NCBI GenBank assembly: GCA_964609625.1
Contig: CAZSRS010000080.1
Span: 1 to 9,609 of the forward strand
Reading direction: 5' to 3'
DNA: 9,609 bases
Source of the DNA: G963674665 sp964609625
GTDB lineage: Bacteria > Desulfobacterota > Desulfovibrionia > Desulfovibrionales > Desulfovibrionaceae
In this document: in pieces, positions 1 through 6,467 of the stretch
Numbering within the stretch: the stretch's first letter is position 1
How the letters are laid out: each line of letters opens with the position of its first letter
Position numbers and translations under genes: made by a program
The notes under the pieces: generated by a model
What the model was told of the DNA's origin: nothing
What the model saw: only the letters and a program-made list of their open reading frames with translations
Databases searched by the model: none

Positions 1-1
1 T

Positions 2-169
2 CTGCTCGCCGCCATCATCATCTTCTGGAACACCATGAAGCTCGGCGAGGTCGTTGCAAACCAGAAACGCGATGGAAAGCTGCTATCGCCCGATCTCTTG
101 GCCCATGTTTCGCCGCTCGGATGGGAACACATCAATCTCACCGGAGAATATCGCTGGCCAAAGCCTTAG
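2..169 (+). CDS. tnpA: Tn3-family transposase TnpA, C-terminal end (partial at window edge)
   Basis: Only the last 55 residues are inside the window. They contain the signature that closes Tn3-family DDE transposases: a hydrophobic stretch IIIFWNT, then SPLGWEHINLTGEYRW just before the stop. Element 2 ends with a closely related GWEHINLTGDYTW stretch, which supports the family call from within the window. The final codons Lys-Pro-stop are read from the inner edge of the terminal inverted repeat. The catalytic residues lie upstream and cannot be judged, so whether the gene is functional is unknown. Confidence 0.9.
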   Translation: MLAAIIIFWNTMKLGEVVANQKRDGKLLSPDLLAHVSPLGWEHINLTGEYRWPKP

Positions 170-202
170 CGTAGGATTCCGCCCCCTCCCGCAAACGACC
201 CC
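164..202. repeat. Terminal inverted repeat of element 1 (39 bp)
   Basis: Read inwards from the outside, the repeat begins GGGGTCGTTTGCGGG and ends CCTACGCTAAGG. Both edges follow the Tn3-family pattern: an outer GGGGTC and an inner ACGCTAAG. The inner edge (CCTTAGCGTA on the plus strand) and outer edge (GACCCC) agree with the repeat of element 2, while the middle is different. This is the binding site of TnpA and defines the element's end. Confidence 0.85.
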
Positions 203-283
203 TCGATAAGCGCCAAGGCGCTTGGGATATCCCGCAACACGCTCTACAGAAAAATGAAGAGGTTTCAGCGCGCGGATGGCTGA
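203..283 (+). pseudogene. Fis-type HTH regulator, C-terminal remnant cut by element 1
   Basis: From 206 the frame reads ISAKALGISRNTLYRKMKRF and stops at 281-283. This is the classic Fis-family helix-turn-helix (A-x-x-LGIS-R-x-TLYRKM-K) that closes sigma-54-dependent response regulators and enhancer-binding proteins. Everything upstream is replaced by the end of element 1. The missing receiver or sensor and AAA+ domains cannot be inferred beyond the family. A hairpin terminator follows about 100 bp downstream. The gene converges on the Fe-ADH gene. A regulatory link to it is possible, but I found no -24/-12 promoter upstream of adh to support one. The helix-turn-helix could also belong to another Fis-domain protein. 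Confidence 0.75.
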
Positions 284-382
284 ATATCGCGCGTTGCCTG
301 AACGGCTGGCGCGGACCGTGCCGACCGGGCACAGGGAGCGGTGGCAGGCATTGCGAATTGCGGCCAGTCAAGCAGATAAGGG

Positions 383-404
383 CGGGGCTGTGAGCCCGTT
401 TTTT
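383..404 (+). terminator. Rho-independent terminator after the Fis-type gene
   Basis: The hairpin CGGGGCT / AGCCCG has one bulged G and a 3-nt loop (GTG). It is followed directly by six Ts (399-404). It lies about 100 bp past the stop of the Fis-type remnant and fits as that gene's terminator. Confidence 0.6.
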
Positions 405-700
405 GTCATGCATCCCAATAGTAGCCTTCCCAAGCGTGGCGGGCTAGGCGTTCCGTTCCTTCCCGAGGCCCTTTAGACGGCCAGAACCATTTCTATCGGC
501 CGGCCGTTCACGGATACACTCGCTGTAGGCGTTATACAGAGCGTTGCTGCGGCGGGGTAGGGAACTTTAACCGCGTTTGCGTTCCGTACGTCCCGTGTTC
601 GCACGGCTCCTCGACACAGATTAGCTCCATTGAATCCTGATATTTTTGATATTGGAGCACGTCAGGGCCGGCGATGGATGCGGAATTCCTTTGTCTTTTC
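405..700. other. Intergenic stretch, no recognisable gene
   Basis: This lies between the terminator of the Fis-type gene and the 3' hairpins of the Fe-ADH gene. Reading frames on both strands are short and match nothing I recognise. The longest minus-strand candidate, from an ATG at 630, gives about 32 codons after a weak AGGA and was not accepted. A small AT-rich patch (tgatatttttgatatt, 637-652) is the only local compositional change. Confidence 0.5.
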
Positions 701-738
701 CCAAAGGCCGTTTGGCCCCGGGGGATATCCCCGGGGCC
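701..738 (-). terminator. Strong palindrome at the 3' end of adh
   Basis: A 10-bp GC-only stem (GGCCCCGGGG / CCCCGGGGCC, 714-738, 5-nt loop) begins 19 bp past the adh stop codon. A second small hairpin, CCAAA / TTTGG (701-715), overlaps it. There is no clean T-run on the minus strand, so this may be a terminator or an mRNA-stabilising 3' hairpin. Confidence 0.5.
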
Positions 739-756
739 ATTCGTCTGGGTGCCGGG

Positions 757-1956
757 CTAGAAGGAGTTTCTGAATATCCGCTCCACCACGGCTTCGTCCG
801 TCTTGATGGGCGCCAGGGGCAACAGCGCCTTGGACATCGATGACTCCATGGTCATCTTGACCAGAGCCGGGATGTCGGCGTCGGTGTAGTAGCCGGACAT
901 GCTGGTGGGCTGGCCCACGGAGTGGCACCAAGCGCGCAGCTTTTCCACCACGAAATCGGTCTCGCTGGGTTCGCCCTTGAGGCCCGGGATAGCCGGCGAG
1001 AACAGGTCGGCGATGACTTCCGGCACGGCCGGGTAGATCTCCTGGACAATGGCCGGCATGAGGATGCCCAGGCCGTCGCCGTGGGTGACCTTGGTGTTGA
1101 TCGCGCTCATGGCGTGCTCCATGACGTGGGTGATGTGGAGCATGCCTTGGTAGAAGCTGATGCCGGCAATGGCCGAGGCGTACATGAGCCAGTACCGGGC
1201 CGTAAGGTTGGACGGCTCGACAATGGCGGTCGGCAGGTAGGTGATGACCAGCCGGATGGCCTCCTTGGACAGCCCGATGGAATAGGGCGTGGTCGTGATG
1301 GTGGTGGCCGCCTCCAGAGCGTGGTTCACGGCGTCCATGGAGGTGGAGATGGTCTGCTTGGTGGGCATGGTCGCCGTCAGGCCAGGATCCTCGATGGTGT
1401 AGGTGGAATAAATGTGCGGCGAAAAAATGGCGGGCTTGTCCTCTCCGTCGGATTGGGCCACGGCACCGTATCCGCACTCGGAACCTGTGCCGTGGGAGGT
1501 GTTGATGAGAATGAGCGGCACGGCCCCGGTGATGGGTTCGCCCTTCTCGTAGAATTCAACAGCCTTCTTGCCAGGGTGCTTCATAAGTACGGCGGCCGTC
1601 TTGGCCGTGTCTATGGCGCTGCCGCCGCCGATGGCGAGAACGGCGTCGGCCTTGAAGTCCAGGCCTATCGCTGCGGCATCTTCGCAGTTGGCATAGGTGG
1701 GATTGGGCCGGACCTTGTCATAGTGCTTCCACTTCACGTTCCCGTTCAGGGCCGGCTCCACGCTCTTCCAGGCACCACTGGCCTTGTAGGCGATGGAATC
1801 CGTGACCACGAGGATGTTCTTTTTTCCCGTGGCGGCCATCTCCGCCAGAATGCTGTCAATCTTAGCGATGGCCCCGACGCCGAAATAGGTGATCGGCTTG
1901 GGCTGTTGCAGAATAAAAACCTTGTTGATGTCGATCTTTTTTTCCCACTGAGACAT
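757..1956 (-). CDS. adh: Iron-containing alcohol dehydrogenase (group III Fe-ADH), 399 aa
   Basis: This is a cytoplasmic NAD(P)-dependent alcohol dehydrogenase that interconverts primary alcohols and aldehydes, for example ethanol and acetaldehyde in sulfate reducers and fermenters. The N-terminal dinucleotide-binding part carries GGGSAIDTAK at residues 110-119, and SHGTGSE follows at 154-160. The C-terminal helical domain holds the metal ligands expected for the family: D208 and H212 in MDAVNHALEA, H281 in MEHAMSA and H292 in THGDGLG. The H-x10-H spacing resembles butanol-dehydrogenase-like members. The length is normal for the family. The ATG at 1956 is chosen because GGAGGT lies 4 nt upstream; an in-frame ATG at 2004 has no such site. 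No signal peptide is visible and the gene stands alone. The exact substrate cannot be read from sequence. Confidence 0.95.
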   Translation of the reverse strand: MSQWEKKIDINKVFILQQPKPITYFGVGAIAKIDSILAEMAATGKKNILVVTDSIAYKASGAWKSVEPALNGNVKWKHYDKVRPNPTYANCEDAAAIGLDFKADAVLAIGGGSAIDTAKTAAVLMKHPGKKAVEFYEKGEPITGAVPLILINTSHGTGSECGYGAVAQSDGEDKPAIFSPHIYSTYTIEDPGLTATMPTKQTISTSMDAVNHALEAATTITTTPYSIGLSKEAIRLVITYLPTAIVEPSNLTARYWLMYASAIAGISFYQGMLHITHVMEHAMSAINTKVTHGDGLGILMPAIVQEIYPAVPEVIADLFSPAIPGLKGEPSETDFVVEKLRAWCHSVGQPTSMSGYYTDADIPALVKMTMESSMSKALLPLAPIKTDEAVVERIFRNSF

Positions 1957-1990
1957 GTCAACCTCCATCAAGTTTAAAGGTCGTACCAAT

Positions 1991-1996
1991 AGTATA
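1991..1996 (-). promoter_or_regulatory. Candidate -10 box for adh
   Basis: TATACT on the minus strand, inside a short AT-rich run, lies 34 bp upstream of the adh start codon. No good -35 hexamer is found at 16-18 bp (the best is TTCAGT, 3 of 6), and no sigma-54 GG-N10-GC pair was found in the 140 bp upstream. The promoter may depend on an activator. Confidence 0.35.
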
Positions 1997-2004
1997 TATT
2001 CCAC

Positions 2005-2495
2005 GAATGTAAACTGAACGGCACTTTTAAATCATTGCAACAGGCATTAGGTGCAATCAGCTCGTACGACATAAAAATTAATCCGAAGAAGGATATCAAT
2101 ATAAGTTTTATTCCTGTTGATACTGGACAGTTTTTGGCTATATTATGCCCTCTCTATATTTTTAATCACAGACATTTATATAGTCATGATGTTTCTCTTA
2201 TGGATGAAGTTGCATTAGATATCAGTTGCTTCGTAGTACGATATCCATGGGTGTGTTATTTGCTTTCTTGCAATTGGTTTTGCTTAAGCAAGTTCTGTGC
2301 CGGCAAGATTTGCGGAGCGTATATCATGAGGGCTGACTCAAAAAATAAATCAAAATTGGACACGGGATATGTCCACACGACCGAAGCATGTCAGCTAAAC
2401 AGGTTCCTTAAAATCCTAGTAATTTCAACAGATATCACAAAATGCCGCGGAACGGCCGCTGTTTTGGGCCTATGCGGTGTGTTCATGGAATAGTA
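2005..2495. other. AT-rich island without a recognisable gene
   Basis: Base composition drops clearly against the GC-rich genes on both sides, with many AT-only runs such as ATATAAG and TATATTTTTAATC. One plus-strand frame is open from an ATT at 2035 to 2493 (152 codons), but it has no ribosome binding site. Its product is rich in cysteine and aromatic residues without any motif I know. It may be the ruin of a transferred gene, or the upstream region of adh joined to foreign DNA. I do not call a gene here. Confidence 0.45.
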
Positions 2496-2551
2496 GGGTC
2501 TGTTTCCAACAGATTCCTTGACAATGCAGGTGATTACGGCATCCACGGCAC

Positions 2552-2880
2552 TTGAGTCGCCACGACATCTCTGCCGACCGTTGGCAACGCCTTGAGGCAT
2601 TGGTCTGCCCGCCTCGTATGGAATCCCGGGGTAGGGCTAGGACGACGACGCCATCATAGCCGCAGTGGACGCCAAAGCGCTATCGCGGGCATCCCCTCCA
2701 TGGGCAATCGTCTGCAGCAGTGCGCCGATGACCCACATCTTTTACAAAGAATGGCACTTGGTTGCGTGTTTTTCTGTAAACTCAAAGACTTTCGCCGCAT
2801 TGAGGAATACGATAACTCGCGGCTAGGCATTTTACAACTTCCATCAATTTTACATGTTTTTATTAATATAACCTGGGCAA
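2552..2880 (+). pseudogene. Decayed IS5-family transposase, internally deleted and frameshifted
   Basis: Two pieces of one transposase survive in different frames. The N-terminal piece (2552-2659) reads SRHDISADRWQRLEALVCPP, the opening seen in IS5-group transposases (DIS-x-x-xW-xRL-x-x-L-x-PP), and ends at a TAG. The C-terminal piece (2685-2880, other frame) reads AGIPSMGNR and then FFCKLKDFRRIEEYDN, matching the family's IPS-x-x-NR and FFxxLKxFRRIxxRYD blocks. The central catalytic part is missing, and the Glu normally just before FF is gone (LGCVFF). GGGTCTGTTTCCAAC at 2496-2510, about 40 bp before the N-terminal piece, could be the old left terminal repeat, but no partner was found on the right. 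The gene is certainly non-functional. Confidence 0.7.
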
Positions 2881-2914
2881 TTCATACCGTCAAGAGCCTT
2901 TCTGGTTTTCCGTG

Positions 2915-2943
2915 TTGGAGTTGTCCCCGCAAAATACTATGTT
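2915..2943 (+). promoter_or_regulatory. Weak candidate promoter for sdaA
   Basis: TTGGAG (2915-2920) and TATGTT (2938-2943) are separated by 17 bp. They match 3 and 4 of 6 consensus positions. If real, transcription would begin around 2950 and leave a leader of about 170 nt before the sdaA start. Confidence 0.22.
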
Positions 2944-2970
2944 GGTCGGACAGGCCGGGTTTTCGATAGA

Positions 2971-3096
2971 GCGGATGAACGCACGGAGCGAGCGCATCCG
3001 CAAACCCTCGTGGGGGCAACGGGGCGGCCGTACTCGGGTGCCTTGGCCCGAGGCTTGACCAGCCCCGGGCGCACAGGGGACAAGGGAGGCGTGCGC
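2971..3096 (+). promoter_or_regulatory. Hairpin-rich leader upstream of sdaA
   Basis: Three stems can be drawn. Stem 1 is GCGGATG (2971-2977) with CATCCGC (2995-3001), extended inside by CGC/GCG. Stem 2 is CTCGGG (3033-3038) with CCCGAG (3047-3052). Stem 3 is GCGCAC (3069-3074) with GTGCGC (3091-3096), ending 14 nt before the ribosome binding site. I do not recognise a known riboswitch core. A structured leader is possible, but GC-rich DNA folds easily by chance. Confidence 0.3.
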
Positions 3097-3122
3097 ATGG
3101 CCCAAACGGCAAGGAGTCTCGC

Positions 3123-3301
3123 TTGGCTGCAATCGATCTCAGCATTTTCGATCTGTTCAAGATCGGTCCCGGGCCTTCAAGTTCCCACACCATCGGCCCC
3201 ATGAAAGCCGGTTGCGATTTTCTGCGTCTTGTCCGGGAATTGCCGCCCGAGGCCCAGGACGCGGCCACGCGCATCGAAATCGTGCTTTACGGCAGCCTTT
3301 C
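3123..3301 (+). pseudogene. sdaA: L-serine dehydratase, N-terminal 59 codons, truncated by element 2
   Basis: The intact enzyme is an Fe-S L-serine ammonia-lyase that converts serine to pyruvate and ammonia. The surviving piece reads SIFDLFKIGPGPSSSHT at residues 7-23, then IGPMKAG, and later LYGSL, the hallmark of the N-terminal (beta) domain. The start is a TTG at 3123, chosen because AAGGAG (3111-3116) sits 6 nt upstream and the family homology begins at once. The reading frame runs into the inverted repeat of element 2 after Ser59 and stops at 3338. Most of the beta domain and the whole catalytic alpha domain are missing. The rest of the gene does not follow on the far side of the transposon, so the gene is inactive here. 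Confidence 0.88.
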
Positions 3302-3343
3302 GGGGTCAGGACACGATTTGGCAAAAATCGTACGCTAAGGAAT
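3302..3343. repeat. Left terminal inverted repeat of element 2
   Basis: It begins GGGGTCAGGACACG and carries TACGCTAAGG near its inner edge. It is identical over 42 bp to the reverse complement of 7029-7070, slightly longer than the usual 38 bp. The tnpA stop codon (3335-3337) lies inside it. Confidence 0.95.
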
Positions 3344-6322
3344 TGAAAGCCTCTGCTGGGGGCTCGGGCGCAGGGAGCGAAGGCCGGGAACATCCACCGA
3401 TGGGGACTCCCAAGTATAGTCGCCTGTCAAGTTAATGTGCTCCCAACCCAGCGGCGCGACATGTGGCAACAGGCCCTCATTGACAGGCGCGCCTTGCTCG
3501 CGGAGTTCTTCCACCGCCTTGTCCAGGTAGACCGTGTTCCAGAGGATGATAGCGGCGGTCAGCAAATTCAGCCCGCTTGCCCGGTAGCGCTGGTTCTCAT
3601 AGCTGCGGTCGCGGAGTTCGCCGAGACGATTGAAGAAAACCACCCGCCCCAGGGCGTTTCGGGCCTCTCCTTTGTTCAGCTCCAGGTTCGCCTTACGCCT
3701 CAGGCCAGGATCCTCCAGCCAGCGGAGGGTGAACAGCGTTCGCTCCAATCTCCCCAGTTCCCTGAGGGCGAGGGCCAAGCCGTTTTGTCGAGGGTAGGCT
3801 GCGAGCTTTTTCAGGATGAGCGCGGCGGTTACCGCGCCGGTTTTGATGGAAGTGGCCAACCTCAGGATGTCCTCCCATTGCGATTCGATGCGCCGTACGT
3901 TGACACTTCCGGCAATGAGCCCGGAGAGAGGCGGATAGTCCGCAGCCTTACCGAAGACGTAGAGTCTGCGATCACGCAGATCCCGGATGCGGGGCGCGAA
4001 AGTGAATCCCAACAGATGGCAGAGGGCGAAGATGTGTTCGGTCGCTCCGCCGGTGTCGGTGTAGTGTTCCCGGATTTCCAAGGAGGAGTCGTGGTAGAGC
4101 AGGCCGTCGATGACATGCGGGGCCTCGCTCTCCGTCGCGCTGATGACCTTCACATGGTAAGGGCCAAACTGGTCCGAGACATGGGTATAGAACATCGCGC
4201 CTGGGTCGTTGCCGTAGCGGGCATTTACTCGGCCGATCGCCTCACCCTTGCCCCCGGCGCGGTAGTGCTGGCCGTCCGAGGAGGATGTCATCCCCTCGCC
4301 CCAGTGCCTGGCAAAGGGATGCCCATGCTGGAAGTCAATGAGCTGCGCCAGGGCATGGCCGTAGCTCTCGTCCCGGATATGCCAATCCGATGTCCAGCTG
4401 AGCCGGCGCAGGCTCACAGTCTTGCACGCCTCGGCCATCCTGGCCAGGCCAAGATTGATGCCATCAGCGAGGATGGCGGAGAGGAGCGTCTCCTTGTCTT
4501 CGGGCGGCAGGCCCGTGCGCAGATGAGTGAACTGGTCCGCGAAACCGGTCCAGGCGTCGACCTCCAGGAGCAGCTCCGTGATCTTGACGCGAGGAAGCAT
4601 GCCATAGAGGACTCTGGCCAACTCCCGGGCCTCTTCGGGAGAGGATTTTTTCACTGGAGCCATGCTGAGGCGTCCGTTCTCCAGGCTGACGTCGGGCAGC
4701 AGCCCCTCCGAGGCTCTCGCGCAGACCCTTTCCAGGATCTCGGCCAAAGCGGACGTCTTGTTGCCGATGAAAGCCTTGAAGTCCGGCTCCACGGCCAGGG
4801 GAAGGAGCCCCTCAAGACGCATCCGCGCAAGGGTTGTCTTCGGCAGAAGATGCTCCTCGAAGTTTCGGTAGCGCCGGCTCCCGACCACCCAGACGTCGCC
4901 GGCGCGAAGCCTATCACGGAGTTCCGCGAGCACACACAGCTCGTAGTAGCGCCGATCCACCGTGCCGTTGGGAAAGACCAGGCGTTGCCAACGTTTTTTC
5001 ACGAAAGCAGCGGGCGGGGATTTCGGGAGGCTGCGCCGGCCCGTGGAGTTCATCTCACGCAAGAGGTCGACGGCCTTCATGAGGGGCTTGGCCGGGCTGG
5101 AGGCTTGGAACTCAAAGGAGGCGAGCAGCGTCGGGGCATATCGCCTGACGAGGGAGTACCGTTCGCCCAATATTTCAAGAGGATCGAACTCCTCAGGCCT
5201 GGCGAGCGCCTCGGCTTCCTGCACGCTTTTTAGGAACCGCTCCCATGGCAGCACGCTGTCGATGGCGCTGAAGGGATCGGCCGCGTGCTCCCTGGCCTTG
5301 ATGATCGCCCTGCCGACCGCCGCATAGAGCCGGAGTTTCTCGTTGATGGTCTTGGCGCTTTGCTGAAAGCGTTCGGCGTAGCGCCGCTCGCTCTTCCGGA
5401 ACGTTGCGCCCAGCATGTGGTCAAATATCTCGATGCACTCGTCGGTGATGGTCTCGGCCAAGTCCAGGAGTACCGCCACGAGGGTGGCCCGCCTGCGCTC
5501 GGGTTCGTATTCGGCGAGGTGCTGCACGGTGCTCCGGCCGCCCTCGCACGCGAGTTGGGCCAAGCGATTGCGGTGGATGCTGCGTCCGCGGTCCAGATCC
5601 ACACCGAGTGCCCGGATATGATCGAGTCGCTCGACAAGCCGCAGGAAACTCTTCGCACCGGAGCCGTCCGACACCTTGCGCAGCCAGGCCAGCCAGCTTT
5701 GCTCACCGTCAGGCCGAATCCGGAGTAGCCCTTCAAGGCCCTCGATCTGAGTTTCCGTGAGGCCATGGAGCACGGCGCGATAGGTGTCCCTCCTGGCCGT
5801 ACTCCGGGTTTCCTCGGCCAGACGCTCCACGACCATCAAGTTGGGAATGATGATCTGGCGTCGGCGCATCTCTTCCAGAAGCGTTTCGACCAACACCACG
5901 CCCTTGTCCGTGCCCATGGCCACGGGCAGTAGCCAGGCCGATAACGCCTGGCGCGTCTGGCCGTCGAACGTCCGCATGCCTAACACCATCCTGAGTTCAA
6001 GGAGGTGCTCCCGACGAGTCTCATCACGACGTGCATAGGCGGTGAACGCCTGCGGCTCGACCCCGAGCTGTTCCGCCACAAATTCGACCACATGGCGAGG
6101 AATCTGTGCGGTGCCGCCATTCGCGGTGAACGCCTGCCCGGGAAAGCGCAGGCAGCAGAGCTGCACGGCGAAGCCGAGCCGGTTCTGCTCCCCCCGTTTG
6201 CTGACGAGCATCGCGCGGTCCATGTCGGAAAGGGTGTAGTGGCGCACCAAGTCGCGCTCTTTCTCTGGGAAAGCCAGCAGACGGACGCGTTGCGCAGGGG
6301 ATAGCATGGCGGGTTTAGACAT
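3335..6322 (-). CDS. tnpA: Tn3-family transposase TnpA, 995 aa, apparently intact
   Basis: This DDE transposase drives replicative transposition of element 2 by binding the terminal repeats and joining them to target DNA. The N-terminal part (about residues 1-170, DUF4158-like) has SKRGEQNRLGFAVQ. A middle conserved block, VVGSRRYRNFEEHLL, lies near residue 480. The catalytic domain shows D683 in SSSDGQHYRAGGKGEA, D756 in EHYTDTGGATEH and E886 in LNKGEARNALGR. Their spacing (73 and 130) agrees with the known Tn3-family triad. It closes with ILWNTVYLDKA and GWEHINLTGDYTW. The start at 6322 is chosen for GGAGG 6 nt upstream; an in-frame start at 6469 would run through the control region and into tnpR. 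The length is normal. The last codons (Ile-Pro-stop) lie in the terminal repeat. Confidence 0.95.
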   Translation of the reverse strand: MSKPAMLSPAQRVRLLAFPEKERDLVRHYTLSDMDRAMLVSKRGEQNRLGFAVQLCCLRFPGQAFTANGGTAQIPRHVVEFVAEQLGVEPQAFTAYARRDETRREHLLELRMVLGMRTFDGQTRQALSAWLLPVAMGTDKGVVLVETLLEEMRRRQIIIPNLMVVERLAEETRSTARRDTYRAVLHGLTETQIEGLEGLLRIRPDGEQSWLAWLRKVSDGSGAKSFLRLVERLDHIRALGVDLDRGRSIHRNRLAQLACEGGRSTVQHLAEYEPERRRATLVAVLLDLAETITDECIEIFDHMLGATFRKSERRYAERFQQSAKTINEKLRLYAAVGRAIIKAREHAADPFSAIDSVLPWERFLKSVQEAEALARPEEFDPLEILGERYSLVRRYAPTLLASFEFQASSPAKPLMKAVDLLREMNSTGRRSLPKSPPAAFVKKRWQRLVFPNGTVDRRYYELCVLAELRDRLRAGDVWVVGSRRYRNFEEHLLPKTTLARMRLEGLLPLAVEPDFKAFIGNKTSALAEILERVCARASEGLLPDVSLENGRLSMAPVKKSSPEEARELARVLYGMLPRVKITELLLEVDAWTGFADQFTHLRTGLPPEDKETLLSAILADGINLGLARMAEACKTVSLRRLSWTSDWHIRDESYGHALAQLIDFQHGHPFARHWGEGMTSSSDGQHYRAGGKGEAIGRVNARYGNDPGAMFYTHVSDQFGPYHVKVISATESEAPHVIDGLLYHDSSLEIREHYTDTGGATEHIFALCHLLGFTFAPRIRDLRDRRLYVFGKAADYPPLSGLIAGSVNVRRIESQWEDILRLATSIKTGAVTAALILKKLAAYPRQNGLALALRELGRLERTLFTLRWLEDPGLRRKANLELNKGEARNALGRVVFFNRLGELRDRSYENQRYRASGLNLLTAAIILWNTVYLDKAVEELREQGAPVNEGLLPHVAPLGWEHINLTGDYTWESPSVDVPGLRSLRPSPQQRLSIP

Positions 6323-6340
6323 GGATCGCCTCCGGATGGC

Positions 6341-6462
6341 GTCCCCAAAAGGTGGAAATATTTTATGGACACACCGAGTTTTAGAGACATATTTTAGAGA
6401 CGGCAATCGTGCCGGTACTATCGTGAGGCACGAGTCATCCCTAAAACGTCCCTTTTGGAGAC
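6341..6462. promoter_or_regulatory. Putative res site and divergent promoter region of element 2
   Basis: The gap between tnpA and tnpR contains repeated half-sites of the form TTTTRGAGAC: plus-strand copies at 6379-6388, 6392-6401 and TTTTGGAGAC at 6453-6462. A paired site, GTCCCCAAAA (6341-6350) with TTTTATGGAC (6361-6370), and a further left arm ATCCCTAAAA (6437-6446) facing 6453-6462 suggest two or three resolvase-binding subsites. An extra dyad, CGTGCC / GGCACG (6408-6432), lies between. Such sites normally serve both cointegrate resolution and repression of both genes by TnpR. The assignment of subsites I-III is tentative. Confidence 0.55.
6393..6421 (+). promoter_or_regulatory. Candidate tnpR promoter
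   Basis: TTTAGA (6393-6398) and TACTAT (6416-6421) are 17 bp apart, each matching 4 of 6 consensus positions, and lie about 45 bp before the tnpR start. They overlap the resolvase half-sites, which fits autorepression. A similar minus-strand pair, TTGCCG (6401-6406) and TAAAAC (6378-6383), also 17 bp apart, could serve tnpA. Confidence 0.3.
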
Positions 6463-6467
6463 AAACC

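Larger units (their letters stand above)
2..202 (+). mobile_element. Right-hand end of Tn3-family transposon (element 1, partial)
   Basis: This is the terminal piece of a Tn3-family transposon whose body lies left of the window. It holds the last 55 codons of a transposase gene followed by the terminal inverted repeat, which overlaps the stop codon and ends in GACCCC at 202. Beyond 202 the sequence reads at once as the coding sequence of a Fis-type regulator, so the boundary is sharp. The 5 bp outside the end are TCGAT; these should recur at the far end if the insertion was simple. The repeat differs from that of element 2 in its middle part, so this is a different transposon. Confidence 0.85.

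Noticed and set aside
480..600. Group II intron-like or structured RNA segment, suggested by GTGCG- and ACGTACGG-like stretches on the minus strand
   Set aside because: No domain V hairpin or other intron landmark could be drawn, so the resemblance is superficial.
532..630. Small minus-strand reading frame of about 32 codons with an AGGA upstream
   Set aside because: It has a weak ribosome binding site, no recognisable motif and no supporting context.
922..1977. 351-codon plus-strand frame opposite adh
   Set aside because: It is a shadow of the Fe-ADH gene. The product is glycine- and arginine-rich with no domain, and the opposite strand has clear catalytic motifs and a ribosome binding site.
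1957..2100. Sigma-54 promoter for adh, expected if the neighbouring Fis-type regulator controlled it
   Set aside because: No GG-N10-GC pair of the -24/-12 type was found on the minus strand upstream of the start codon.
2035..2493. 152-codon plus-strand frame in the AT-rich island
   Set aside because: It begins at an ATT with no ribosome binding site, has an unusual composition rich in cysteine and aromatic residues, and shows no recognisable domain. It is recorded as unexplained sequence rather than a gene.
3437..5233. 598-codon plus-strand open frame
   Set aside because: It lies wholly antisense to the element 2 tnpA, whose frame has the full set of family motifs and catalytic residues. 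The antisense frame is open because of GC-rich codon use and shows no domain.
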